Assembly: GCF_014077005.1 (NCBI RefSeq)
Contig: NZ_JACGVC010000044.1
Location: forward strand, 248,001 to 312,000
From: Colwellia sp. MB3u-45
GTDB lineage: Bacteria > Pseudomonadota > Gammaproteobacteria > Enterobacterales > Alteromonadaceae
DNA length: 64,000 bases
Direction of reading: 5' to 3'
The notes under the pieces were generated by a model. That model searched no databases. It was not told where the DNA came from and saw only the letters and a program-made list of their open reading frames with translations. A program made the position numbers and the translations under genes. Shown here piece by piece: positions 56,200 through 64,000 of the stretch (positions are counted from its first letter, which is position 1; every line of letters starts with the position of its first letter).

Positions 56200-56354
56200 A
56201 GGTAATGGCTTAAGTATCACTGTAAAACTTACCTCTGGTAACATTTAGGGTGATATTTAAGCTGAGAAGATCTGATTTGGCGCTAGTCTTGACTAGTTAA
56301 AATCAGCTAAACTTAGTCCCAATAATGTTTTAACATTAATTTACAGGAATTATC

Positions 56355-58340
56355 ATGATCCCAGAGCTCGGGCACTTCGCACTCATTATCGGGTTAGCGT
56401 TTGCATTATGTTTAAGCGTAGTGCCGCTGATTGGCGTAGCGCAGAACAATCATCAATTAATCAATAGTGCCAAACCATTGAGTTTTGGTCTTTTCTTCTT
56501 TGTAGCAATCAGTATTTTTTTATTAGGCTATAGCTTTACGGTAGATGACTTTTCAGTCAAATATATTGCCGGTCACTCTAATAGTTTATTACCTTATTAT
56601 TTCAAAATCAGTGCGATCTGGGGCGGACACGAAGGCTCTATGCTACTTTGGGTTTTTGCCTTAACGTGTTGGACCTTCGCGGTGAGTGTTTTTAGTAAGC
56701 AATTAGAAAAAGAGTTTGTCGCGCGTGTTTTAGCGGTAATGGGCATGATTGCGGTTGGCTTTATTTTATTTACGCTATTAACCTCTAACCCGTTTGAGCG
56801 TTTATTACCAAACTTTCCGCTTGAAGGTCTTGATTTAAATCCATTATTACAAGATATTGGCTTAATCATTCACCCACCAATGTTATATATGGGGTATGTT
56901 GGCTTTTCAGTTGCTTTTGCTTTTGCTATTGCCGCGCTTATGGCTGGAAAAATGGATGCCGCATGGGCACGTTGGTCTCGCCCATGGACAGTTGCCGCTT
57001 GGTCATTTTTATCGGTAGGCATCGCGTTAGGTAGTTGGTGGGCATATTATGAACTTGGCTGGGGCGGTTGGTGGTTTTGGGATCCTGTTGAAAATGCTTC
57101 ATTTTTGCCGTGGCTTGCTGGTACTGCGCTGATTCATGCGTTAGCAGTAACAGAACAACGTAACACTTTTAAGCATTGGACATTATTACTGGCTATTTTT
57201 ACTTTTTCTTTGGTTTTATTAGGAGCCTTTTTAGTCCGCTCAGGTGTTATTACTTCAGTACATTCATTTGCAGTAGATCCAGAGCGCGGCATTTACTTAC
57301 TGGTATTATTAGCGATAGCCGTTGGCGGCTCGTTAACGCTTTATGCCTTTAGAGCTGCAAATGTTAGCAGCCCAAGCCGCTTTACGTTTTATTCACGTGA
57401 AAACGCTATTTTAATTGCCATGTCAATATTGGTCACGGCGACAGTGACTATTTTATTAGGCACACTTTACCCGCTAATCATCGATGCTATGGGCTTGGGA
57501 AAAATATCAGTAGGTGCACCCTATTTTAATGCTGTGTTTGTTCCTATGATGATCGCTCTATTTCTATTTATGGGTGTTGGGCCGCTCACTCGCTGGAAAA
57601 AAGCGCGTAAAGGTGAACTAGCTAAACATTTAAATAAAACTTCAATTTTTAGTGTCTTCTTTGGTGCTGCTTGGCCGTTTATCTATGCGGGTGAATTTAG
57701 CCTAAGCGCATTCATTGGCATGACTCTAGGTTGTTGGATTGTCTTAGCTGTTTTAAAAGATGTATTTATCAATGCTAAGCAGGCCGACGGTAGATTGAAA
57801 TTTTCAGCCGTGCCACTTAATCATATTGGTATGGCGCTTGCCCATGCCGGCATTGCAATTACGGTTATTGGTGTGACTATGGTGTCGACCTATGAAAAAG
57901 AAATGAACATAAAGATGGCGCCAGGGGAAAGTGCTAATTTATCAGGTTACATGATAGAGTTTGCCGGTACTAAAGATGTTTTAGGACCAAATTATAGTGC
58001 AATTCAAGGGCAACTTAAGGTCTCACTGGATGGTGAATTTGTTACCTTATTAAAGCCTGAGCTACGTACTTATAAAGTACAACGTTCCGGGATGACCGAG
58101 GCCGCCATTCATACCAACTTATGGCGTGATATTTACGTCGCTTTAGGTGATCCGCTAGAGCAAAACTCCTGGTCAATGCGCTTATATTATAAACCTTTTA
58201 TTATCTGGATATGGTTAGGTGGTTTTTGTATGGCAATAGGTGGTTTCTTAGCGATATTAAGTAAACGCTATCGTAAGCGTGTGTTGGTCACAGAACAAAA
58301 GCTTACCCAAGCTAAACCCGCTGTTTTACAAGAGGCATAA
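56355..58340 (+). CDS. ccmF: Haem lyase CcmF
   Basis: 661 residues with about 15 membrane helices. Inner-membrane enzyme that attaches haem to apocytochrome c at the CxxCH motif. The tryptophan-rich WWD haem-handling motif WGGWWFWDPVENASFLPWL is intact, and conserved histidines occur in GGHEGSMLLW, IHPPMLYMGY and VHSFAVDP. Length is normal. ccmG follows after three bases, so the genes are translationally linked. Confidence 0.96.
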   Translation: MIPELGHFALIIGLAFALCLSVVPLIGVAQNNHQLINSAKPLSFGLFFFVAISIFLLGYSFTVDDFSVKYIAGHSNSLLPYYFKISAIWGGHEGSMLLWVFALTCWTFAVSVFSKQLEKEFVARVLAVMGMIAVGFILFTLLTSNPFERLLPNFPLEGLDLNPLLQDIGLIIHPPMLYMGYVGFSVAFAFAIAALMAGKMDAAWARWSRPWTVAAWSFLSVGIALGSWWAYYELGWGGWWFWDPVENASFLPWLAGTALIHALAVTEQRNTFKHWTLLLAIFTFSLVLLGAFLVRSGVITSVHSFAVDPERGIYLLVLLAIAVGGSLTLYAFRAANVSSPSRFTFYSRENAILIAMSILVTATVTILLGTLYPLIIDAMGLGKISVGAPYFNAVFVPMMIALFLFMGVGPLTRWKKARKGELAKHLNKTSIFSVFFGAAWPFIYAGEFSLSAFIGMTLGCWIVLAVLKDVFINAKQADGRLKFSAVPLNHIGMALAHAGIAITVIGVTMVSTYEKEMNIKMAPGESANLSGYMIEFAGTKDVLGPNYSAIQGQLKVSLDGEFVTLLKPELRTYKVQRSGMTEAAIHTNLWRDIYVALGDPLEQNSWSMRLYYKPFIIWIWLGGFCMAIGGFLAILSKRYRKRVLVTEQKLTQAKPAVLQEA

Positions 58341-58343
58341 TTA

Positions 58344-58895
58344 GTGAAAAGTATTATTCGTTTTATCCCATTAATTCTATTTTTTTTATTGGCGGTATTA
58401 TTATATCGAGGTTTATTTCTTAATCCGCAGTCGATGCCATCAGCCATGATAGGCAAGCCATTGCCAAACTTTGAATTGCCAACATTAAAATCGATTGAAC
58501 AACGGGTAGGTCGAGATGATCTACAAGGCGATATCGTGTTACTTAATGTTTGGGCGACTTGGTGTATACAATGCAAATATGAGCATCCATATTTGCTTAA
58601 TATTGCTCGTGATCCGCGTATTAAGCTCTATGGCCTTAATTTTACTGACGATCACAAGGCCGCTTTAAATTGGTTAAAACAATATCAAGACCCTTATGTA
58701 TTCTCAATTTTTGATGAACAGGGTGCACTTGGTCTAGATATTGGTGTATTTGGTGCGCCTGAAACTTTTGTTATTGATCACACAGGTATCATTCGTAAGC
58801 GTTTTGCAGGTCCGATTAACGATCAGGTATGGCAAAAAGAGTTTCTGCCGTTAATTGAAACTCTTGAAGCAGAAATGGCAGCAGGAGCGTCCTAA
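58344..58895 (+). CDS. ccmG: Thiol:disulfide interchange protein CcmG/DsbE (GTG start)
   Basis: 183 residues. Membrane anchor (about 5-22), then a periplasmic thioredoxin fold with the active site WCIQC (Cys74, Cys77) in NVWATWCIQCKYEHPYL, and the glutamate and GAPETFVID cis-proline region of CcmG. It reduces CcmH or apocytochrome c for haem attachment. The start is GTG 58344, three bases after ccmF. The stop overlaps the ccmH start (TAATG). Confidence 0.95.
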   Translation: MKSIIRFIPLILFFLLAVLLYRGLFLNPQSMPSAMIGKPLPNFELPTLKSIEQRVGRDDLQGDIVLLNVWATWCIQCKYEHPYLLNIARDPRIKLYGLNFTDDHKAALNWLKQYQDPYVFSIFDEQGALGLDIGVFGAPETFVIDHTGIIRKRFAGPINDQVWQKEFLPLIETLEAEMAAGAS

Positions 58896-59404
58896 TGCAA
58901 AACAGAATAGACAGTAAAAGCCTAACATTACAGCATGTTATTCGCTTGTTTATTAGCAGCATGCTGCTGAGTGTTGTTTGGGTAACTAGCGTAAATGCTA
59001 GCCCAGTAGACACTTTTGAATTTAAAGATGAAGCAACCCAATTACGCTTTCAAGTATTATCCAAAGAGTTACGGTGTCCTAAGTGTCAAAATCAAAATTT
59101 AGCCGATTCGAACTCTAAAATTGCTGTAGATTTAAGAAATAACCTCTATAACCTGCTGCAAGAAGGTATGAGTGATCAAGAAGTTATTGACTTTATGGTC
59201 TATCGATATGGCGATTTTGTTTTATATCGACCGCCATTGAAAGAAAAAACTTATATTCTATGGTTTGGTCCATTGATTATTCTTTTCGGTTTTATTATCG
59301 GTGTGATATTTGTTTTACGAAAACGTAGTCAAGTTAAGGTAAATGAACATGATTTATCAACACAAGAGCAAGCTAACTTGGATGATATTCTCAATAAGCC
59401 GTAA
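58895..59404 (+). CDS. ccmH: Cytochrome c biogenesis protein CcmH (short form)
   Basis: 169 residues. Signal peptide (about 1-36, ending VNAS), the redox motif LRCPKCQNQNLADS with Cys61 and Cys64, and a C-terminal membrane helix (about 125-147). It holds apocytochrome c for ligation with CcmF. This is the short CcmH/CcmL type without the TPR extension, which agrees with a separate ccmI. Last gene of the group; a 9-base direct repeat (ATTCATTAA-like) follows its stop. The 59405-59738 gap has no clear terminator. Confidence 0.95.
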   Translation: MQNRIDSKSLTLQHVIRLFISSMLLSVVWVTSVNASPVDTFEFKDEATQLRFQVLSKELRCPKCQNQNLADSNSKIAVDLRNNLYNLLQEGMSDQEVIDFMVYRYGDFVLYRPPLKEKTYILWFGPLIILFGFIIGVIFVLRKRSQVKVNEHDLSTQEQANLDDILNKP

Positions 59405-59738
59405 ATCCATTAAATTCATTAAAGCCATAAAAAAACATCTAAAGCTAAACTTGATGATATTAGTGTTTTTTATGCTTGGATGATGGTTATTTAACCGTTA
59501 TTTCATCGCTAGAGTAAAAGGGTTTCATTTTTATTATTATTGGGCTAACATGCCCGTTCATATTGCGATTTTAAAGCGTGTAAGTTAGTGAAATAGCCTG
59601 ATTAGTTTGCTGTTAAAGTGAATTGACACTTTGATAAATTAACCAGCTACTCAATAATTACAACGTATAATAGCGGTAAAGTAATGTCGCAGTTAAAATC
59701 GCCCGAAAAGTACAATACCCTCGTGTAAAGAGATAAAG

Positions 59739-61646
59739 ATGTTAGAAAATATTCGAGAAAGCTCTCAAGGATTAACGGCTAAGATTATTCTTGGTTTTAT
59801 TATTTTAACCTTCGCTGTTGCCGGCATTGGTAGTTACAGCAACTCAGTTGACACTTCAGTGGCTGATGTTAATGGTGATAAAATATCACAAGATGAGTTT
59901 AATAAAGCTTATCAAGCACAACGTAACCGTATGGCGCAGCAGTTTGGTGAAATGTTTGAAACATTATCAGCTGATCCTAGTTACATGAGTAATTTTCGTA
60001 ACGGTGTGGTTGATAATTTAATTAACCAAAAACTTATCGATCAAAACTCAGAGGCGCTTGCCATTCGTGTAGCAGATCAGCGAATTAAAAGTACCATTCA
60101 AAATATGGCAGAATTTCAAATTGACGGTGTTTTTGACAACAATCGTTACTTAGCGATGATTAATCAAGCGGGTTTTTATCAATCAGCTGATTTTCGTGAC
60201 TATCTGCGCACTGAAATGACCCGTCGTCAATTAACTCAAGCATTGGTAGCAAGCGAATTTAGCTTACCGTACCAAGAAAATATGTTTACTGCTTTACAAA
60301 ATCAACAGCGTGACATTCGTTTTGCTACGATTAATGCGGAACAATTTAAAGCGAGTATCGAGTTAAGCGATGAAGAAGTTAATGACTATTATCTTGCCAA
60401 CAAATCGCGTTTTGAAAACCAAGAGCAAGTAAAAGTTAACTACATCACACTTGATGTTGACACTATCGCCAACACAGTGACATTAACCGATGCCGATGTT
60501 GATGATTATTATAAGAACAATATTAGTCAATACCGCGACGAAGAACAACGTCGCGTTGCCCACATTCTCATTGAATTTGGTGATGACGAAGCGAAAGCTA
60601 AAGTCAAAACAGAAGCCTTACTTACTAAAATAAATGCCGGTGAAGACTTTGCTGAATTAGCAAAAGAGCATTCAGCCGATACTTTTAGTGGCGAAAATGG
60701 CGGCGATCTAGATTGGATTGATGCTGGCGTAATGGACACCGCATTTGATGATGCAGTCTTTGCTTTGTCTGGTATAGGTAGTGTTAGTGATGTGGTTAAA
60801 ACTGACTTTGGTTTTCATATCATCAAATTAACTGATTATAAGGCTGAGAAAGTGCAAAGCTTAGCTGAAGTACGTGACAATATTGTCTCAAAAGTTAAAA
60901 ATGAAAAAGCGCAAGACAAGTTCTTTGAGCTTCAACAGGAAGTAGCGCGTTTAAGTTTCGAGTTTCCTGACAGTTTATATGATGCCGCAGGTGCAATTAA
61001 TGCCACTATAAAAACATCTGACTGGTTAACGCGTGGTGTTAATAGCACACCTTTTGATGTCAGCAATGTTGTTGAAGTGGCTTTTTCTGATATCGTGGTG
61101 AATGAACAACTAAACTCTGACATTGTTGACGTTAGCGATAGCTTAGCCATTGTAATGCGTTTAAATGAATACCAAGCAGCCAGTGTTAAACCTCTTGCTG
61201 AAGTTAGCGCACAAATTGAAAATATTTTACTTGCGAAAAAAGCGTCTGAAAAAGCTCAAACTGTTGCGGATGAATTGCTGGTTGCATTCAAATCTGGAAG
61301 CGATATCACTGAGCAATTAGCTGAAATTGGCGCTACTATGGAAGTTAAAGCCGCAGTTGCACGTGTGGGTAGCGGCTTAGATGCAAGCTTGGCACGTGAA
61401 GCCTTCAAATTACCTCGTCCAAGTGAAAACGCGGTATCTGCAACGACAGTCAATCTTAGTAATGGCAATTTAGCATTACTTGAAGTGCAAGCAGTTAACG
61501 AAGGTACAGCCGTTAACTCACCGAACTTGTCGCAGCAGTTAACTCAGCAATTGGCACAAGCGGCTTATTTAAGTTACGTTGAATCGCTGAAAGTTGGCGC
61601 AGAGATTGTACGCAAACAAGTGCAAGCACCGACGACACAATACTAA
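59739..61646 (+). CDS. ppiD: Periplasmic chaperone/isomerase PpiD
   Basis: 635 residues (E. coli 623). N-terminal membrane anchor (about 13-33, KIILGFIILTFAVAGIGSY), a SurA-like N-terminal chaperone domain (about 40-250), and a parvulin domain (about 265-360) with RRVAHILIEFGDDEAKAK and GGDLDWIDAGVMDTAFDDAVF. It binds proteins emerging from the Sec translocon. As in E. coli it lies downstream of hupB, but here the ccm genes are between them. Confidence 0.95.
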   Translation: MLENIRESSQGLTAKIILGFIILTFAVAGIGSYSNSVDTSVADVNGDKISQDEFNKAYQAQRNRMAQQFGEMFETLSADPSYMSNFRNGVVDNLINQKLIDQNSEALAIRVADQRIKSTIQNMAEFQIDGVFDNNRYLAMINQAGFYQSADFRDYLRTEMTRRQLTQALVASEFSLPYQENMFTALQNQQRDIRFATINAEQFKASIELSDEEVNDYYLANKSRFENQEQVKVNYITLDVDTIANTVTLTDADVDDYYKNNISQYRDEEQRRVAHILIEFGDDEAKAKVKTEALLTKINAGEDFAELAKEHSADTFSGENGGDLDWIDAGVMDTAFDDAVFALSGIGSVSDVVKTDFGFHIIKLTDYKAEKVQSLAEVRDNIVSKVKNEKAQDKFFELQQEVARLSFEFPDSLYDAAGAINATIKTSDWLTRGVNSTPFDVSNVVEVAFSDIVVNEQLNSDIVDVSDSLAIVMRLNEYQAASVKPLAEVSAQIENILLAKKASEKAQTVADELLVAFKSGSDITEQLAEIGATMEVKAAVARVGSGLDASLAREAFKLPRPSENAVSATTVNLSNGNLALLEVQAVNEGTAVNSPNLSQQLTQQLAQAAYLSYVESLKVGAEIVRKQVQAPTTQY

Positions 61647-61681
61647 CTCAAGCTATCATTTGAGCTAATAAAGCGTTAAAT

Positions 61682-61708
61682 AAAAACCAGCCAATAGGCT
61701 GGTTTTTT
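61682..61708 (+). terminator. Rho-independent terminator after ppiD
   Basis: Stem AAAAACCAGCC / GGCTGGTTTTT, loop AATA, T6. Confidence 0.88.
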
Positions 61709-61755
61709 GCTTCTAGGGTTTAAGTTTTATTGGTTAACCCGCACAAATGGGTAAT

Positions 61756-61774
61756 AATTTAATGACACTGGTAT
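61756..61774 (-). repeat. Solitary MITE-like end
   Basis: On the minus strand ATACCAGTGTCATTAAATT matches the end of copy 4 (ATACCAGTTTCATTAAGTT) at 16 of 19 bases. No second end within 170 bases. Nothing else recognised in the gap to sapF. Confidence 0.4.
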
Positions 61775-61971
61775 AACATCAGATAGTATAAGCACTGAAA
61801 AAATTATCCGGTTAATTGTTCTATAACTAAACGATGTTATTGTGTAAAAAGAAGTGGTTTATTAGGTAGGTGTAGCTAGCTCATTTGAAACATAAAATGA
61901 TCAGTTTGCTATAACAGATAACTTGTTTGCCTTGCTTATAATCATTAAGACCAAGTAATTGGCCATTAACG

Positions 61972-62757
61972 CTAACGATGCAGCAGTTGAAAACGTTGGC
62001 TCATTATCAACCTTTTAGTGTACTTGTGTTTCGGTTTTTGCAAAATATCAGCAGTTTTACCAAACTCCAAAACTTCACCTTTGCTTAGTACCATCATCTC
62101 ATCACTAAAGTGTCTGACAATGCCAAGGTTATGAGAGATTAATATAAATGCTAGCCCCATTTGCTGTTGTAAATCGAGCAATAGATTGATCATTTGTGAA
62201 CGTAAAGACGGGTCGAGTGATGCTAAAGCCTCGTCGAGAATGATCACTTGTGGTTTTAATATTATCGCCCGTGCTAATGAAATACGTTGCTTTTGACCCC
62301 CTGAAAACATATGAGGGTAAAAGCTCATATGCTCAGCTAATAAACCAACTTTTTGTAAGGTTTCTCGGATCAACTGATGGCGCTCAGTTTCATTTAGGTT
62401 GGTGTTGAGTTGCAGTGGTTCATCTAATAATTGTTCTATCGTTAGACTAGGATTTAAGGTGGTGCCTGAGTCTTGAAAAATCATTCTCACATGTTGGCAA
62501 CGTTGCTTAAAGTTACCAGGTTCTAAGCTTTGGCCATTTAAACGAATGTGACCAGTGCTTGGCAACTCAGCGCCAACTAGTAGTTTCGCAACCGTAGACT
62601 TTCCAGAGCCTGTTTCGCCTACAATAGCGAGCGTTTTATGCGCCATAATATCAAAAGATAAAGGCTCAAGTGCCGTGACGCATTTACGATTAAACCAATA
62701 ATTTTTATCTTTATAGGTTTTACTCAGGTTACTGACTTGTAATAAAACATCACTCAC
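61972..62757 (-). CDS. sapF: Peptide ABC transporter ATP-binding protein SapF
   Basis: 261 residues. Walker A GETGSGKST (about 46-54), signature FSGGQKQRISLARAI, Walker B VIILDEALASLD and a switch histidine in LISHNLG are complete. It is one of two ATPases of the SapABCDF importer, linked to antimicrobial-peptide tolerance and, in E. coli, putrescine export. Its start overlaps the end of sapD by four bases (ATGA). No terminator was recognised at its end. Confidence 0.9.
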   Translation of the reverse strand: MSDVLLQVSNLSKTYKDKNYWFNRKCVTALEPLSFDIMAHKTLAIVGETGSGKSTVAKLLVGAELPSTGHIRLNGQSLEPGNFKQRCQHVRMIFQDSGTTLNPSLTIEQLLDEPLQLNTNLNETERHQLIRETLQKVGLLAEHMSFYPHMFSGGQKQRISLARAIILKPQVIILDEALASLDPSLRSQMINLLLDLQQQMGLAFILISHNLGIVRHFSDEMMVLSKGEVLEFGKTADILQKPKHKYTKRLIMSQRFQLLHR

Positions 62758-63746
62758 GAATAGTTATCCTTTAGTGGAAAATGACAACTGACTTGATGGC
62801 TATGAAAATTTTTAATTTTTGGCGCGTGTACACATTTTTGCTGTGCTCGCGGGCACCTTGGGCCTAATCGGCAGCCTATTGGTAAATGTTGCAAAGTAGG
62901 AATACTACCAGGCAATGTCATTAGTCGAGATTTATTTGGGATCATTCGGTTAGCTTTTGGGCTACTGTCGACCAAGGCGCGGGTATAGGGATGATATGGT
63001 TGGTTAAAAATTTGCTCTGTGGTGCCAGCCTCAACAAATTGGCCACTATACATCACGGTAATGGTGTTGGTCCAATGGGTAACATTTTCTAAATCATGAC
63101 TTATTAATAATATTGACATATTTTTCAGCTGATTTAGGCTCGCTAACAAACGAAATATCTGGCCTTGATTGGTACTTTCCATTGCCGCAGTAGGCTCATC
63201 AGCTATAAGCAGCATAGGGCGACGTGCTAAGGCCATTGCGATCATTACACGTTGGCATAATGCATCGGTTAGTTGATGAGGAAAACTCTTCACACAGACC
63301 TCATGCTGCTTGATACCAACTTTATGCAATAAGTTAATAGCAGCCAGTTTACGCTGTTGTCTTTTTTGCCAAAAATAGCCTGTCAGTTGCTCAACATCTA
63401 CCGCTTCTTCTAATTGTTCGCCAATGGTGGTGGTTGGATCTAAACATGCCATAGGTTCTTGAAAAATCATGGCGACGTCTTTTGATATAATCGCTTTTCT
63501 TTCTTCAGCAGATAGTCGCATTAAGTCGTTGCCGCGCCAATGAAAACGGTCGGCATCAACTGCCCACTTCTCATCTAACACACCAACAATCGCTTGAGCT
63601 AATAGCGATTTTCCAGAGCCAGATTCACCGACTAAACCGCGAACCTCACCTTCTTTCATGGTCAAGTTTACTCGGTCGACAGCAAATATTGGCTTTGTTG
63701 ACGTCTGCAGTTTTATGGAAAGGTTGCGAATATCAATTAAGTTCAT
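62754..63746 (-). CDS. sapD: Peptide ABC transporter ATP-binding protein SapD
   Basis: 330 residues (E. coli 330). Walker A GESGSGKSLL (about 40-49), Walker B MLLIADEPTAAME and switch His (LLISHDLENV) are present, but the signature position reads SFPHQLTDALCQRVMIA, not LSGGQ; E. coli SapD is similarly degenerate, from memory. The C-terminal oligopeptide-type extension with four cysteines (GCRLGPRCPRAQQKC, SCHF) may bind an Fe-S cluster or metal. Start overlaps the sapC stop by one base. Confidence 0.92.
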   Translation of the reverse strand: MNLIDIRNLSIKLQTSTKPIFAVDRVNLTMKEGEVRGLVGESGSGKSLLAQAIVGVLDEKWAVDADRFHWRGNDLMRLSAEERKAIISKDVAMIFQEPMACLDPTTTIGEQLEEAVDVEQLTGYFWQKRQQRKLAAINLLHKVGIKQHEVCVKSFPHQLTDALCQRVMIAMALARRPMLLIADEPTAAMESTNQGQIFRLLASLNQLKNMSILLISHDLENVTHWTNTITVMYSGQFVEAGTTEQIFNQPYHPYTRALVDSSPKANRMIPNKSRLMTLPGSIPTLQHLPIGCRLGPRCPRAQQKCVHAPKIKNFHSHQVSCHFPLKDNYS

Positions 63747-64000
63747 TAGTTTTCCTTGCGCACTTTTAGGGCATGGCGCATGCCTTCACCGACCAAGTTT
63801 GTCGCGATAACTGAAAATAAAATAGCTAAACCGGGTAGGTAAACGGTCCAAGGAGCAATGTAAAATAACTCAATACCATTAGCTAGCATGGCTCCCCATT
63901 CTGGCATAGGAATAGGGGCACCTAAACCAAGAAAGCCTAGTGCTGCAATGTCGAGAATAGCAGCTGATTGAGCAAGTGTTGCTTGGCTAATTAATTTTTC
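63746..64000 (-). CDS. sapC: Peptide ABC transporter permease SapC, 3' part (5' end outside window)
   Basis: The frame is open from the window edge to the TAA at 63746-63748, giving the last 84 residues. [25 protein letters not shown] is the cytoplasmic EAA-type loop of DppC/OppC/SapC permeases, and [30 protein letters not shown] the final membrane helix. Order sapC-sapD-sapF with overlaps of one and four bases indicates one operon. Confidence 0.9.
   Translation of the reverse strand, partial: EKLISQATLAQSAAILDIAALGFLGLGAPIPMPEWGAMLANGIELFYIAPWTVYLPGLAILFSVIATNLVGEGMRHALKVRKEN

Overview
The window is one contiguous stretch of an AT-rich gammaproteobacterial chromosome. Gene order and protein sequences look like the marine, often cold-adapted Alteromonadales, most like the Colwellia/Thalassotalea group. 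This assignment is by recognition, not by a database search. Most of the window is conserved housekeeping sequence. No rRNA, CRISPR array, prophage or recognisable defence locus is visible.

Layout: (1) 1-630, 3' part of nhaA, then a membrane SPFH/prohibitin-like gene. (2) 1721-7433, epmC, an AcoX-type NAD-kinase-like gene and yfcL, convergent with mnmC; mnmC is divergent from fabB, which has a FabR-type operator. (3) 8010-10576, a CHMI-family tautomerase, pdxB and an aspartate-semialdehyde dehydrogenase. (4) 11024-15019, a very large acidic fimV/hubP with two tandem-repeat blocks. (5) 15207-27742, a region bracketed by two decayed IS66-family relics. It carries a duplicated beta-helix lipoprotein, a TonB-dependent receptor, and a DUF3450-TtpC-ExbB-ExbD-TonB-TPR energising operon. 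(6) 27962-33788, the conserved run truA-accD-folC-dedD-cvpA-purF. (7) 33919-38268, a Yip1 protein, an unknown small protein, and a cluster of a minimal J-domain protein with three unrecognised acidic proteins. (8) 38346-42343, an alpha/beta hydrolase, miaE and a DUF885 lipoprotein. (9) 42679-46597, lpxH-ppiB, cysS and folD. (10) 46798-47519, a tRNA cluster Pro-Arg-His-Pro behind a strong promoter, followed by two decayed tRNA-Pro fragments. (11) 47809-54279, the proteostasis block tig-clpP-clpX-lon-hupB, with a sigma32-type promoter before lon. (12) 54937-59404, ccmI-ccmF-ccmG-ccmH (cytochrome c maturation, without ccmABCDE). (13) ppiD, then on the minus strand sapF, sapD and the 3' part of sapC.

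How the genes work together: fabB and accD serve fatty-acid synthesis; lpxH serves lipid A. mnmC, miaE, truA, epmC, cysS and the tRNAs serve translation. Trigger factor, ClpXP, Lon, PpiB and PpiD serve protein folding and turnover. The TonB region looks like a self-contained outer-membrane uptake module inserted between fimV and truA, which are neighbours in many relatives.

The intergenic DNA is unusually structured. There is a MITE-like family of roughly 110-175 bp, one copy of which is cut by an IS66 relic. A second repeat family starts right after three terminators. Short 13-15 bp tandem duplications sit on or just after the stop codons of at least five unrelated genes.
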